Shown here: piece by piece, positions 17,836 to 27,017 of the stretch
How the letters are laid out: each line of letters starts with the position of its first letter
Position numbering within the stretch: position 1 is the first letter of the stretch
Origin: Bacteroidales bacterium UBA1309
Lineage (GTDB): Bacteria > Bacteroidota > Bacteroidia > Bacteroidales > Dysgonomonadaceae
Assembly: GCA_002307185.1 (NCBI GenBank)
Contig: DBTT01000038.1
Coordinates: forward strand, 78,066 to 142,065
Length of the DNA: 64,000 nt
Direction: 5' to 3'
Program-made: the position numbers and the translations under genes
Notes under the pieces: generated by a model
What the model was told of the DNA's origin: nothing
What the model saw: the letters and a program-made list of their open reading frames with translations, nothing else
The model's database searches: none

Positions 17836-18444
17836 ATGGCTATTGCTAAGACTCGAAATATGTTGATTGATGTGGCGAGAAAATTGTTTGCTCGGATGGG
17901 TGTGGAAAACACTACGATGAACGACATTGCCCAAGCTTCTCAAAAAGGAAGACGGACGCTTTATACCTATTTCAACAACAAGTCGGAGGTATATCAGGCT
18001 GTGGTGGAAACAGAAATTGAGGGTATGATAGAAGCTCTTCAGGATGTGGTGGCCAAAAAGATGCCCGCCGACGAGAAGCTATTGCTCTTTTTCTACACAC
18101 GCTTTGATGCCGTCAAAAAGGTTGTGGTGCGGAATGGAACATTGAAAGCCTATTTTTTCCGTGACATCTGGCGGGTCCAAAACGTGCGGAAAAGTTTCGA
18201 TAGGAAAGAGATACAAATTATCAAGCAGATACTGGAACAGGGTATCAGCGAGGGCACTTTTGAAATGCCAGATGTCCAGCTCACATCAGAGATACTCCAC
18301 CATGCCCTGAAAGGGCTTGAAGTGCCTTATATCCGCGGCCATATCCGCTCAAGCCGTATCTTGACTGGCCCAAAGAGGGAAAATATTGCCTACCTGATTC
18401 TTGAAGGAATCAAGAAAAAGACCAAGCCGGAAGACGTGTTATAA
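17836..18444 (+). CDS. TetR/AcrR-family transcriptional regulator
   Basis: A 202-residue regulator. Residues 1-50 form the TetR helix-turn-helix (RNMLIDVARKLFARMGVENT, then TMNDIAQASQKGRRTLYTYF, where the recognition helix is followed by the usual YxYF/NNKSEVY). The remaining two-thirds is a helical ligand and dimer domain. The upstream in-frame extension overlaps the promoter and operator, so I start at 17836. It precedes fabG by 58 bp in the same direction and may control fatty-acid synthesis, or be only a neighbour. The effector is unknown. Confidence 0.88.
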   Translation: MAIAKTRNMLIDVARKLFARMGVENTTMNDIAQASQKGRRTLYTYFNNKSEVYQAVVETEIEGMIEALQDVVAKKMPADEKLLLFFYTRFDAVKKVVVRNGTLKAYFFRDIWRVQNVRKSFDRKEIQIIKQILEQGISEGTFEMPDVQLTSEILHHALKGLEVPYIRGHIRSSRILTGPKRENIAYLILEGIKKKTKPEDVL

Positions 18445-18502
18445 ACCCCAAGATAAACGCCAATTTAGATTCTCTAAGAAATACATTATCAAACAGCTAT
18501 AT

Positions 18503-19249
18503 ATGAAATTGTTAGAAGGTAAAACCGCCATCATCACCGGAGCAAGCCGAGGGATCGGAAAAGCGGTGGCAATCAAATTTGCAGAAGAAGGAGCAAACAT
18601 TGCTTTCACTTGCACTTCTTTGTCGCAAAATGCGTTGGACACAGAAAAAGAGTTGTCCGCATTCGGGGGCAAAGCCAAAGCTTACGCATCCAATGCGGCG
18701 AGTTTTGAAGAATCGCATCAATTGGTGCAAGAAGTGTTGAAGGATTTCGGACAAATCGATATTCTGATCAATAATGCCGGAATCACCCGTGATGGCCTCC
18801 TGATGCGCATGACTGAAGAGCAATGGGATACGGTGATCAACATCAACCTGAAATCGGCGTTCAATCTCACCCATGCTATCACGCCCATATTCATGAAGCA
18901 GAAAAGTGGAAACATTATCAATATGAGTTCAGTGGTAGGTGTTTCTGGAAATGCGGGACAGGCAAATTATGCGGCATCTAAGGCCGGAATGATTGGCTTC
19001 ACCAAATCGATTGCTAAGGAAGTTGGTTCGAGAGGCATCCGTGCCAATGTGATTGCCCCCGGATTCATCGCCACAGATATGACAGGTGTGCTGTCGGATG
19101 AAATCAAGAAGAAATGGGCCGAACAAATCCCTTTGCGTCGCATCGGCGAATCGGAAGATGTGGCGAAGGTGGCTGTTTTCCTAGCTTCTGATTTGTCAAC
19201 TTATGTCACCGGGCAAGTTATCAACGTGTGCGGGGGGATGAATATGTAA
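18503..19249 (+). CDS. fabG: 3-oxoacyl-[acyl-carrier-protein] reductase
   Basis: A 248-residue classical short-chain dehydrogenase that reduces 3-oxoacyl-ACP with NADPH in fatty-acid elongation. GASRGIG near residue 13 binds the cofactor, NNAG is at about residue 90, and the catalytic YAASK has Tyr156 and Lys160 with a Ser in MSSVVG upstream. The end, VTGQVINVCGGMNM, is typical for FabG. The frame extends 34 codons upstream into the TetR gene, but MKLLEGKTAIITGASRG is the normal start. Confidence 0.92.
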   Translation: MKLLEGKTAIITGASRGIGKAVAIKFAEEGANIAFTCTSLSQNALDTEKELSAFGGKAKAYASNAASFEESHQLVQEVLKDFGQIDILINNAGITRDGLLMRMTEEQWDTVININLKSAFNLTHAITPIFMKQKSGNIINMSSVVGVSGNAGQANYAASKAGMIGFTKSIAKEVGSRGIRANVIAPGFIATDMTGVLSDEIKKKWAEQIPLRRIGESEDVAKVAVFLASDLSTYVTGQVINVCGGMNM

Positions 19250-19274
19250 AATCTAAAGAGCCTTTTATATTAGC

Positions 19275-19310
19275 GGGTCTTCACTGAAATGGTGGAGGCC
19301 TATTTTTTTC
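19275..19310 (+). terminator. Terminator of fabG
   Basis: A 10-bp stem, GGGTCTTCAC pairing with GTGGAGGCCT (with some G-U pairs), followed by a run of T residues. Confidence 0.7.
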
Positions 19311-19742
19311 AAAACCTTATGATTGTTTTTGCTTTCTCTTGATGCTGTTTTGACAATGTATCTGTCAGCCACGATAAGGGCTGCTTTGTAAAATATTATG
19401 AAAGCAACCTTTCTATTGGATATGCATTCTAATTCGATATGGAAATTTATTGAAAATAATGTGAGTTCGAATTAAGAATTGTGTTTTTGGCTATCCGGGA
19501 TATTTATAGGAGGTTTCCATTTGATATCCCTGCGTCAGCGCACAGGACTATGACGGTTGATTTATTTGATTCCTGATTTCGATTCATAGTGAATGCCTCG
19601 TTTTAAGCTCAATACCGAATGCCAGAGTGCCAAACGAGGATAGAGTAATTGGAATGAGCGGATATTATTTTTCTTCATAGGATCTATTATTTTTGCTAAA
19701 ATATGGGTTAATCCCTGAAGATATGTTCTGTTTGCCGCTTAT
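19311..19742. other. Intergenic region with two inverted repeats, no gene recognised
   Basis: About 430 bases without a protein-like frame. It holds two long-looped inverted repeats: a near-perfect AATTCGA-type repeat around 19427-19478, and CCTCGTTT (19596-19603) with AAACGAGG (19632-19639). They could be remnants of an element or fold as RNA; nothing more can be supported. Confidence 0.4.
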
Positions 19743-19777
19743 AAAAAAATACTCTAAATATTTAATTTAGAGTATTT
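19743..19777 (-). terminator. Terminator of the tRNA-Gly/tRNA-Leu transcript
   Basis: A perfect 13-bp stem AAATACTCTAAAT with a 5-nt loop, followed on the minus strand by a run of T residues. It lies 7 bp downstream of tRNA-Leu. Confidence 0.85.
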
Positions 19778-19784
19778 CTTTATG

Positions 19785-19868
19785 TACCCGGAGCGGGACT
19801 TGAACCCGCACGGCCATAATGGCCACAAGATTTTAAGTCTTGCGTGTCTACCATTCCACCATCCGGGC
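19785..19868 (-). tRNA. tRNA-Leu (anticodon TAA)
   Basis: An 84-nt class II tRNA with acceptor GCCCGGA/TCCGGGT, a long variable arm (GGCCATTATGGCC) and loop CTTAAAA. The T-loop GGTTCAAGTCC is intact. CCA is not encoded. Confidence 0.95.
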
Positions 19869-19875
19869 AGACCAG

Positions 19876-19948
<73 letters not shown>

Positions 19949-19981
19949 AAGTCAAAATATTGCTTTTTCGCTAAGCGAGTG

Positions 19982-20012
19982 CAAATGTAAAACGTTTTTT
20001 TGATTTTGCAAA
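19982..20012 (-). promoter_or_regulatory. Promoter of the tRNA-Gly/tRNA-Leu operon
   Basis: Minus strand TTTG (20012-20009), 19-bp spacer, TACATTTG (19989-19982), 34 bp before tRNA-Gly. A textbook Bacteroidota spacing. Confidence 0.82.
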
Positions 20013-20130
20013 CAATTTCGGATAAAACAAACTGGTTTCCTGTTTCATTTTTCCTATTGAATTTATCGCCTTTAAGTAAATATATTTTTTGTTGTCAGCA
20101 TCTCTTTGTTAAGGTTTGAAATTAATACCT

Positions 20131-20138
20131 TATATTTG
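20131..20138 (+). promoter_or_regulatory. -7 box of the rsfS promoter
   Basis: TATATTTG, an exact match. A TTTG at 20105-20108 gives a 22-bp spacer. The leader to ATG 20166 would be about 20 nt. Confidence 0.6.
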
Positions 20139-20165
20139 CACATTAAAATACTCAATAAAAAACGA

Positions 20166-20525
20166 ATGAGTGAAACAACCATTTTAATCAACAACATTGT
20201 AAAAGCTTCTCAAGAAAAGAAAGCGAAAAATATTGTGATTGTAGATATCTCGGAATTCCCCGGTGCCATTTGTCAGCGTTTTGTGGTTTGTCAAGGCAAT
20301 ACTCCCACTCAAGTGGAAGCCATAGCCAATGAAATTGTGGAAGAAGTGAGAAAAAGCACAAAAGAAAAACCTATTTCCACTGATGGATTACGTGAATCTC
20401 GTTGGGTCGGGATCGATTATGGCACGATAATTGTACACGTTTTTATTCCAGAACTCCGTGAGTTTTATGACATTGAGCACCTTTGGGCTGATGCCAAAAT
20501 CGAAACAATACCGGATTTGGATTAG
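20166..20525 (+). CDS. rsfS: Ribosomal silencing factor RsfS
   Basis: A 119-residue RsfS/Iojap-family protein that binds L14 and blocks subunit joining when nutrients are short. Visible family features are KAKNIVIVDISE, FVVCQGNTPTQVEAIANEI, the DGLRESRWVGIDYGTIIVHVF core and the acidic end FYDIEHLWADA. The start at 20166 lies just after the -7 box; the upstream frame is discarded. Gene order rsfS-ftsH-cdsA is a housekeeping arrangement I know from Bacteroidota. Confidence 0.93.
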   Translation: MSETTILINNIVKASQEKKAKNIVIVDISEFPGAICQRFVVCQGNTPTQVEAIANEIVEEVRKSTKEKPISTDGLRESRWVGIDYGTIIVHVFIPELREFYDIEHLWADAKIETIPDLD

Positions 20526-20632
20526 TTGCCTCATGGCTTGCATGGACAACATATTTCAAGCTTGTTTGTTTTAATAAAAAATAGGACTGCATGCTCAGCA
20601 GCGTGTGGTAAAAGTATTTGTAGATATAAATT

Positions 20633-22630
20633 ATGGAAAATAATAAAAAACCGTCGAATTCCGGAGGAAAAGGGTCAAGAATGCCCCTTAACTATTGGTT
20701 TTATTCCGTTGTCGTTTTATCGCTTATCGGAATGTATTTTCTCTTTGGAGACGGAGCCAGTAAGAATGTCAGTTGGTCTGATTTTGAGAAATATGTTGGT
20801 AGCAATTGGGTCGATAAAGTAACGGTTTATAACAAAAAGACCATGTTGGAGGCTACTGTAAGACCTGATTCCGTGCAAAACGTCTTCAAGGAACAAAACG
20901 GTAAAATGGTGAAGAATCCCCTGATTATCGTGAACATTCCTTCGGCCGATGGATTTGACAAGTTTTATAACAATTTGCCCCCAGATCTGAAGAAAAACAT
21001 CAAGGTGAATTATGATCCCGGTTCAGACCTTTGGGATGTCTTGATTAGCCTGTTACCATTTGCTTTGCTCATATTTATATGGATATTTATTATCCGGAGA
21101 ATGTCGGGAGGTGGCGCCGGAGGTGGAGGCAATGTCTTTAGTGTTGGAAAATCCAAAGCCCAATTGTATGACAAAGGAGCAGACCTGAAGGTTACATTCA
21201 AGGATGTGGCAGGATTGTCGGAGGCTAAGGAAGAGATTGAGGAAATTGTAGAATTTTTGAAGAATCCAAGCCGTTATACTGATCTGGGTGGGAAAATTCC
21301 AAAGGGTGCTCTTCTTGTTGGCCCTCCTGGGACAGGGAAAACCCTCTTGGCCAAGGCAGTTGCTGGAGAAGCCGATGTTCCTTTCTTTTCGATGTCTGGT
21401 TCTGATTTCGTGGAGATGTTTGTTGGAGTTGGAGCTTCCCGTGTCCGTGACTTGTTCCGTCAGGCGAAAGACAAGGCTCCTTGTATCATATTTATTGACG
21501 AGATAGATGCCATCGGACGCGCCCGTGGAAAGAATCCGAATATGGGATCCAATGATGAACGCGAAAATACGCTGAATCAGTTACTTACGGAGATGGATGG
21601 TTTCGGAACAAATAGCGGTGTGATTATTCTTGCAGCAACCAACCGTGCTGACATTCTTGACAAAGCCTTGCTTCGTGCTGGGCGTTTCGACCGTCAAATA
21701 TATGTGGATCTTCCCGATTTGAACGATCGAAAGGAGGTGTTCAAGGTGCATTTGCGTTCGGTGAAGATTGACGACTCTGTGGACATCGAATTTCTCTCTC
21801 GTCAAACCCCTGGATTTTCGGGTGCAGATATTGCCAATGTATGTAACGAATCGGCCTTGATAGCAGCCCGCAAAGGGAAAAAAATAGTACAGAAAGACGA
21901 CTTCCTGAATGCGGTTGACCGCATAATCGGAGGTCTTGAAAAGAAGAATAAAGTCACCACTTATGAAGAACGCCGATCGATTGCTATTCATGAAGCAGGT
22001 CATGCCACGCTGAGTTGGTTTTTGCAATATGCCGACCCGTTGGTGAAGGTGACCATTGTTCCTCGCGGAAAAGCTTTGGGTGCGGCTTGGTATTTGCCCG
22101 AAGAAAGACAAATAGAAACCAAGCCGCAACTCTTGGATAAGATTTGTGCTTTGCTCGGTGGACGCGCTGCTGAAGATATTTTCTTAGGACGGATCTCTTC
22201 GGGTGCAGCGAATGATTTGGAACGGACCACTAAGCTTATTTACGCCATGGTTGCCTACTATGGAATGGGTGATAGCTTGCCAAATATCTCTTATTACGAT
22301 TCGTCTGGGCAAGATTATGGGTTCACTAAACCTTACAGCGATGAAACAGCTTTGCAAATAGACAAGGAGGTTCGTGAAATAGTGTCATCCCAATATGCAC
22401 GAGCAAAAGAGCTTTTGGTGAAATATCAAGAAGGACATGCAGCCTTGGCTAAGTTGTTGCTTGAGAAAGAAGTGATCTATTCTGACGACTTGAAAGCAAT
22501 CTTTGGGCTACGTGAATGGGCTTCCCGATCAGATGAATTGATGATAGAAGCGGAAGGCAAAGCGGAGCTTGAGAAACCCGCTGCGGTTGTGGCTGGTAAT
22601 GACACCTTGTCAGGCCATGTTTCCCATTAA
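20633..22630 (+). CDS. ftsH: ATP-dependent zinc metalloprotease FtsH
   Basis: A 665-residue membrane AAA+ protease. The first transmembrane segment is near residues 22-40 (YWFYSVVVLSLIGMYFLFG), a periplasmic part follows, and the second segment is near 128-147. Walker A GPPGTGKT is at 230-237, FIDEIDAIG is Walker B, and the second-region-of-homology ATNRADILDKALLR is intact. The zinc site HEAGH is at 453-457. It degrades misfolded membrane proteins and regulators. The C-terminus is Glu/Ala-rich. It is the second gene after rsfS and lies 33 bp before cdsA. Confidence 0.97.
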   Translation: MENNKKPSNSGGKGSRMPLNYWFYSVVVLSLIGMYFLFGDGASKNVSWSDFEKYVGSNWVDKVTVYNKKTMLEATVRPDSVQNVFKEQNGKMVKNPLIIVNIPSADGFDKFYNNLPPDLKKNIKVNYDPGSDLWDVLISLLPFALLIFIWIFIIRRMSGGGAGGGGNVFSVGKSKAQLYDKGADLKVTFKDVAGLSEAKEEIEEIVEFLKNPSRYTDLGGKIPKGALLVGPPGTGKTLLAKAVAGEADVPFFSMSGSDFVEMFVGVGASRVRDLFRQAKDKAPCIIFIDEIDAIGRARGKNPNMGSNDERENTLNQLLTEMDGFGTNSGVIILAATNRADILDKALLRAGRFDRQIYVDLPDLNDRKEVFKVHLRSVKIDDSVDIEFLSRQTPGFSGADIANVCNESALIAARKGKKIVQKDDFLNAVDRIIGGLEKKNKVTTYEERRSIAIHEAGHATLSWFLQYADPLVKVTIVPRGKALGAAWYLPEERQIETKPQLLDKICALLGGRAAEDIFLGRISSGAANDLERTTKLIYAMVAYYGMGDSLPNISYYDSSGQDYGFTKPYSDETALQIDKEVREIVSSQYARAKELLVKYQEGHAALAKLLLEKEVIYSDDLKAIFGLREWASRSDELMIEAEGKAELEKPAAVVAGNDTLSGHVSH

Positions 22631-22663
22631 GATGAAAAGTTGTAATCTGAAAAATATATCCTG

Positions 22664-23482
22664 TTGAAACTTAATAATTTTTTGACAAGAGCCGTCTTTG
22701 GTGCATTGTATGTGATAGTGTTGTTGTCAGGAGTCCTGATTAACAGCACTTTCTTTTCGGTCATTTTTGGCTTTATCACTATGTTGGCATTGTATGAATA
22801 TTACACTCTGATAGAAGCCAATAGCAGCGTGGAGGTGTCTAAGCCTTTAAACATTGCTGGCGGATTACTATTGTTTTTGGCCTGTGTTCTGTTTTCTTCC
22901 AATGGATTCACTTATGGTTTTGTTGGATTTCTAATCTATATTTTAGCACTTTTTATCAGTGAACTATATCTCAAAAGGCGAGATCCGATACAATCAATTG
23001 CTTATTCGCTTTTTGGAATAATTTATATTGCAGTGCCTCTGTCTTTAAGCACACGTTTGGTGTTTTCAGACTTCGGTTTTCATTACGAATATTTCCTGGC
23101 TCTTTTTGTCTTCATCTGGCTGAATGATTCCTTTGCGTACATCACCGGAATGCTTCTGGGCAAGCATCGTTTGTTTGAGCGCATTTCTCCTAAAAAATCG
23201 TGGGAGGGATTTTCGGGTGGGTTGTTTTTTTCGGTTTTGTCGTCGTTTGCCTTCCATTACTTCTTTCCCCAAACAAGCCTATCCATTTGGGTTGCCTTAT
23301 CCGTTGTCGTGGTACTTTCAGGCACCTTGGGCGACTTGTTTGAATCTCTGATCAAAAGGACGCTTGGGGTGAAAGATTCCGGCAATATGATTCCTGGACA
23401 CGGTGGGATACTTGATCGGTTTGATAGCACCCTATTTGCTATCCCATCAGTAGCAATACTCTTGTACTTCGTCAATCGCTAA
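22664..23482 (+). CDS. cdsA: Phosphatidate cytidylyltransferase
   Basis: A 272-residue multi-span membrane enzyme that makes CDP-diacylglycerol from CTP and phosphatidate. The family signature is in the C-terminal third: SWEGFSGGLFFS, GDLFESLIKRTLGVKDSGN and MIPGHGGILDRFDS. The only start fitting the family length is TTG at 22664 (TTG AAA CTT AAT), so a non-ATG start is inferred. Follows ftsH closely and is probably in its operon. Confidence 0.93.
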   Translation: MKLNNFLTRAVFGALYVIVLLSGVLINSTFFSVIFGFITMLALYEYYTLIEANSSVEVSKPLNIAGGLLLFLACVLFSSNGFTYGFVGFLIYILALFISELYLKRRDPIQSIAYSLFGIIYIAVPLSLSTRLVFSDFGFHYEYFLALFVFIWLNDSFAYITGMLLGKHRLFERISPKKSWEGFSGGLFFSVLSSFAFHYFFPQTSLSIWVALSVVVVLSGTLGDLFESLIKRTLGVKDSGNMIPGHGGILDRFDSTLFAIPSVAILLYFVNR

Positions 23483-23527
23483 TCTTTTTAGTTTCTGTCG
23501 GGGGCTTTCTCTTTCTAATTTGTTCTC

Positions 23528-23535
23528 TATTTTTG
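23528..23535 (+). promoter_or_regulatory. -7 box of the GT4 gene
   Basis: TATTTTTG, an exact TAnnTTTG match placing transcription near 23541, downstream of the first in-frame ATG at 23533. It therefore supports ATG 23557. No -33 TTG is visible at normal spacing. Confidence 0.45.
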
Positions 23536-23556
23536 GCATGCCAAATCGTAATTGCT

Positions 23557-24648
23557 ATGAAATCGATTCCAACCAAAGTGTGTATAGTGGCCATCTCTTT
23601 GGCGAAAGGAGGATTGGAGCGTTCTACCGCATTGTTGTCGAAGATGCTATCTGATGCCGGTTATGATGTGCATCTTGTTTTGCTGACAGATGCAATTGAT
23701 TATGGATACAAAGGAAAATTGCTGAACCTGGGACTTCTGAAACACCAAAAAGAAACGCTGTTGTCTCGGTGGAGTAGATTGCTCCGATTGAAGGACTACA
23801 TAAGGCAGAATAAATTCGATTTTATTATTGACGCCCGTTGCCGTAGAGATCCATTGGTGGAAATGGTTTATTTGTTCTATTTTTATCACAGGACAAAGAA
23901 AGTGTATATGATACACAACTTTAAGATTGAGAATTACTTGACTTCCCATTCTTTTATATCCAATTTGATTTTGAAGAATTGCCATGGCATTGTTTGTGTT
24001 TCTGAGGGAATAAAAACACATATCGAAAATCGCTTTCATTACGAAGGAGCTGTCAGAATCTACAATCCGATGAGAGAAATCTATCCGGACAGCGGCTTTT
24101 TCCTTTCCGAAGCTATTCCTCGCAAATATATCCTTTACCTTGGACGTATTGAAGACAAAGCGAAGAATCTAAAATTGTTGATCGAAGCCTACAAATTGTC
24201 TAACATCCACACCTACGATATTGCTTTGCTGATTGTTGGTGATGGGCCAGATAAATATTTGATAAATAATTATATATCTGATTCCGGCTTGGGCGGTCGG
24301 GTCTTGATGCATCCTTTTTCACAGAATGTTTATCACTATTTGAAAAATGCGCTGTTTTTGGCACTCACAAGCAGGCATGAGGGGTTTCCAATGGTGCTTA
24401 TTGAATCTTTGTCTGTTGGCACGCCAGTTGTCTCTGTCGATTGCCAAACCGGGCCCAACGAGATAATAGTGAATGAGGTCAACGGTTTATTGGTTGAGAA
24501 CTTCAATCCGCATAAGCTAGCCTTGGCCATGAAACGGATGGTTGAGGATGAAAATCTTTATGTGAAATGCAAACAAAATGCGCGGGAGAGTGTTCAGCAT
24601 CTTTCGCCGGAAAATATAGAGGAGGCATGGAAGCGGATTTTGTGCTAG
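23557..24648 (+). CDS. Glycosyltransferase, GT4-like
   Basis: A 363-residue GT-B enzyme. The N-terminal domain opens KVCIVAISLAKGGLERSTALL with the GGLE loop. The C-terminal nucleotide-sugar domain has YLGRIEDKAKNLKLLIEAY, LLIVGDGPD, and the E-x7-E motif in RHEGFPMVLIESLSVGTPVV. That fits retaining transferases of family GT4 that add hexoses to surface glycans. It is soluble or peripheral at the inner membrane. It converges on a GT2 gene 13 bp away. Acceptor and donor are not readable. Confidence 0.86.
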   Translation: MKSIPTKVCIVAISLAKGGLERSTALLSKMLSDAGYDVHLVLLTDAIDYGYKGKLLNLGLLKHQKETLLSRWSRLLRLKDYIRQNKFDFIIDARCRRDPLVEMVYLFYFYHRTKKVYMIHNFKIENYLTSHSFISNLILKNCHGIVCVSEGIKTHIENRFHYEGAVRIYNPMREIYPDSGFFLSEAIPRKYILYLGRIEDKAKNLKLLIEAYKLSNIHTYDIALLIVGDGPDKYLINNYISDSGLGGRVLMHPFSQNVYHYLKNALFLALTSRHEGFPMVLIESLSVGTPVVSVDCQTGPNEIIVNEVNGLLVENFNPHKLALAMKRMVEDENLYVKCKQNARESVQHLSPENIEEAWKRILC

Positions 24649-24661
24649 AGAAGCGGCTTTG

Positions 24662-25594
24662 CTATTCAACAAAAACGGAATGCGTTAATCCCATTTTCAT
24701 CAGCTTGTTTTTCAGCCGCACCAAAGTTTGCAATATTCTTGCCGGTAAAAAAAGCAGGATTCTTTTTTTCCAAGGGAGGCTCTTCAAATCAATGTTTTCC
24801 AAGAAATAATTGAAGCTGCTTCTGTCGTTGTGCAATTTGCTCTTTATCGCTAGGGAAAAACGGTTGTAATCAATGTATTTCTTCAGAGCTTTATTTTTCG
24901 ATTCGAATTCTAAATACTTCGAATAGTCGGCTTTCTCCCGCAAATTGGAAATGTTTCGGGAAAGGCTATTCGAATCATAGATGTATCTCACTGAAATTCT
25001 CCAAATGAATAGAATTTTGTATTTCAGTCCAATACGAATCCACAGGTCGGTGTCTTGCCCACTTTTGATAAGCGGGTCAAATACTCCTGCATGGGCGAAC
25101 ACCGTGTTTTCAAAGACGGAGGCCGATGTAAACAATACGGCTTCGTGGTAGCTTGCTTCGAAGAAGTCAACAATTTCGTGATCGGACGTTCCTTCGACAG
25201 AATATTTCGCCTTCGACACTTTGCCCTTGTATTCAAACTCGATGGCGGTGCTAAAGACCTTTTGTTCCGGGAAACGGCAGATATGCGTGTATATTTCTTC
25301 CAGAAAATGGGGATACCAATAATCGTCGGCATCCAAGAAAGCAATGAATTTTCCCTTTGCAAGCGATATTCCCAAATTTCGTGCAGATGAAACTCCTCTG
25401 TTTTCGGTTTCATAGTAACGAATTCTTGGATCGGCTAGTTCTCGGACGATATTTCCTCCACCGTCTTTAGATCCATCATTGATGACTATGACCTCATAAT
25501 CAGAGAAATGTTGAAAAAAAACACTATTCAGCGTTTCTCTAATATATTTTTCTTTGTTGTAGAGAGGTATTATTACGGAGAAGAATGGATTCAT
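24662..25594 (-). CDS. Glycosyltransferase family 2
   Basis: A 310-residue GT-A enzyme. It opens FFSVIIPLYNKEKYIRETLN and contains VIVINDGSKDGG, the NRGVSSARNLGI segment and the metal-binding FLDADDYWYPH (a DxD-type motif near residue 93). The catalytic region SGQDTDLWIRIG follows near residue 180. The last 80 residues are basic. It probably adds a sugar to a surface glycan. It converges with the GT4 gene and diverges from the AraC regulator. Confidence 0.85.
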   Translation of the reverse strand: MNPFFSVIIPLYNKEKYIRETLNSVFFQHFSDYEVIVINDGSKDGGGNIVRELADPRIRYYETENRGVSSARNLGISLAKGKFIAFLDADDYWYPHFLEEIYTHICRFPEQKVFSTAIEFEYKGKVSKAKYSVEGTSDHEIVDFFEASYHEAVLFTSASVFENTVFAHAGVFDPLIKSGQDTDLWIRIGLKYKILFIWRISVRYIYDSNSLSRNISNLREKADYSKYLEFESKNKALKKYIDYNRFSLAIKSKLHNDRSSFNYFLENIDLKSLPWKKRILLFLPARILQTLVRLKNKLMKMGLTHSVFVE

Positions 25595-25732
25595 CTAAAG
25601 GGAATGGATTTATGCACTGTGATCTAATCAAACACAAAAATATAAAAAAAATCAAAGAATGTAATTTCTGGTTTTGTATTAAACTGGTTATTCTTACAAT
25701 AAGTACAGAGTTTGTCGGCAATTTAAAATAGT

Positions 25733-25774
25733 GCAGGCAAAGGATATTTGCCTGATGTTTTTTAGCTATTTTTG
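25733..25774 (+). promoter_or_regulatory. AraC-gene promoter with an 8-bp inverted repeat
   Basis: TATTTTTG (25767-25774) is an exact -7 box. CAGGCAAA (25733-25740) and TTTGCCTG (25747-25754), a perfect inverted repeat with a 6-bp centre, cover the place of the -33 element. It may be an operator for autoregulation or for another factor. Confidence 0.5.
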
Positions 25775-25818
25775 CCATTAGAAAATTTATCTAACCACAT
25801 TATCTAAGACTTGATCCC

Positions 25819-26709
25819 ATGAAAGCTGAAAGAATTACTTTATCTGAGGTCACTCCTTTGTCAGACAAAGACTGTTTCTATATTGCCGACAGGCGCAAGA
25901 CAGAATTTACCTATCCATTGCATCAGCATGCCGAGTATGAATTGAATTTTGTGGAATGTGCGCCGGGCGTTCAGCGAATTGTTGGAGATTCAAATGAAAT
26001 CATTGGCGACTATGATTTGGTGCTGCTCACCAGCAAAGACCTGGAGCACGTGTGGAAGCAGAACGAATGTATATCGAAGGACATCAGGGAAATCACGATC
26101 CAATTTTCGCCTGATTTGTTTTTTTCCAATTTCCTGCACAAAAACCAGTTCGACTCTATCCGCAAGATGTTGGAAAAGGCCCAGCGCGGATTGTGTTTCC
26201 CCATGCAAGGCATTCTTCGGGTATATCCGATGTTAGATACACTCTCCGAAGAGAAACAGGGCTTTTTTGCGGTCATTAAATTTATGACAATACTTTACGA
26301 ACTTTCTTTGCATGCCGATGAAGCCCGCATGTTGTCCAGCTCGTCATTCGCGAAAGTCAAAGTGCTGTCCGATAGCCGTCGCATTCAGCGTGTTCAGCAG
26401 TATATAGATGCGCATTATTTGGAAGCCATTCGCCTGAATACGCTCTCCGAACTTGTGAGCATGAGTCCTACCGCCTTCAGCCGTTTCTTCAAGCTCCATA
26501 CCGGGCGCAACCTTTCTGATTATATCATCGATATCCGGTTGGGGCATGCCACCCGGCTTTTGGTTGACTCTTCGCGGTCGGTTTCTGAAATATGCTACGA
26601 AAGCGGCTTCAACAATGTTTCCAATTTTAACCGGATTTTCAAGCACAAGAAGGGGTGTTCTCCAAAGGATTTCCGTGACAACTACAAGAAGGTAAAGGTG
26701 CTTATTTAA
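25819..26709 (+). CDS. AraC-family regulator, likely PUL activator
   Basis: A 296-residue cytoplasmic regulator. Residues about 1-170 form a cupin-like sensory domain (PLHQHAEYELNFV, then GDYDLVLLTSKDLEHVW). Residues about 195-290 contain two helix-turn-helix units: LNTLSELVSMSPTAFSRFFK, and SVSEICYESGFNNVSNFNRI followed by KHKKGCSPKDFR. It lies immediately upstream of susC, in the same direction and separated by 453 bp, so control of the mannan locus is the simplest inference. It is not the membrane hybrid two-component type that many PULs use, so it must sense an internal sugar such as an imported disaccharide. Confidence 0.88.
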   Translation: MKAERITLSEVTPLSDKDCFYIADRRKTEFTYPLHQHAEYELNFVECAPGVQRIVGDSNEIIGDYDLVLLTSKDLEHVWKQNECISKDIREITIQFSPDLFFSNFLHKNQFDSIRKMLEKAQRGLCFPMQGILRVYPMLDTLSEEKQGFFAVIKFMTILYELSLHADEARMLSSSSFAKVKVLSDSRRIQRVQQYIDAHYLEAIRLNTLSELVSMSPTAFSRFFKLHTGRNLSDYIIDIRLGHATRLLVDSSRSVSEICYESGFNNVSNFNRIFKHKKGCSPKDFRDNYKKVKVLI

Positions 26710-27017
26710 TAGGTAACCATCCTTTTTTCCCATACATGCGTTTATCTTCCGGCTATTGATCTAATTCTGTGGTGGAATACCATCTGCAGGGCGGAATCGC
26801 TGCTTCATTTTCAGGGTTGTGAACGGCAAAAGTTGTTTGTGGATTTTCTCTCCTACAACTGTTTCGCTCTTCTCAATTCTTCCCGCAATATAACCGTATT
26901 GCAATAATTTTTTAATTGTTTTTTCATCACACATCTCTTCTTGGTGTGTCAAAAAAGTATTATTTTTTTATTTAATGTCGGATTAGTGTATGAAATTACA
27001 TTTATTAATTTGCTATA
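26710..27017. other. Spacer between the AraC gene and the susC control region
   Basis: About 300 bases. A 63-codon frame on the minus strand (26761-26952) has no clear start signal or family; I do not support it. No terminator for the AraC gene is obvious. The right part is AT-rich and leads into the susC control region. Confidence 0.4.

Noticed and set aside
26761..26952. 63-codon minus-strand frame between the AraC gene and susC
   Set aside because: Lacks a supported start and a recognised domain; could be a remnant but there is not enough to call it.
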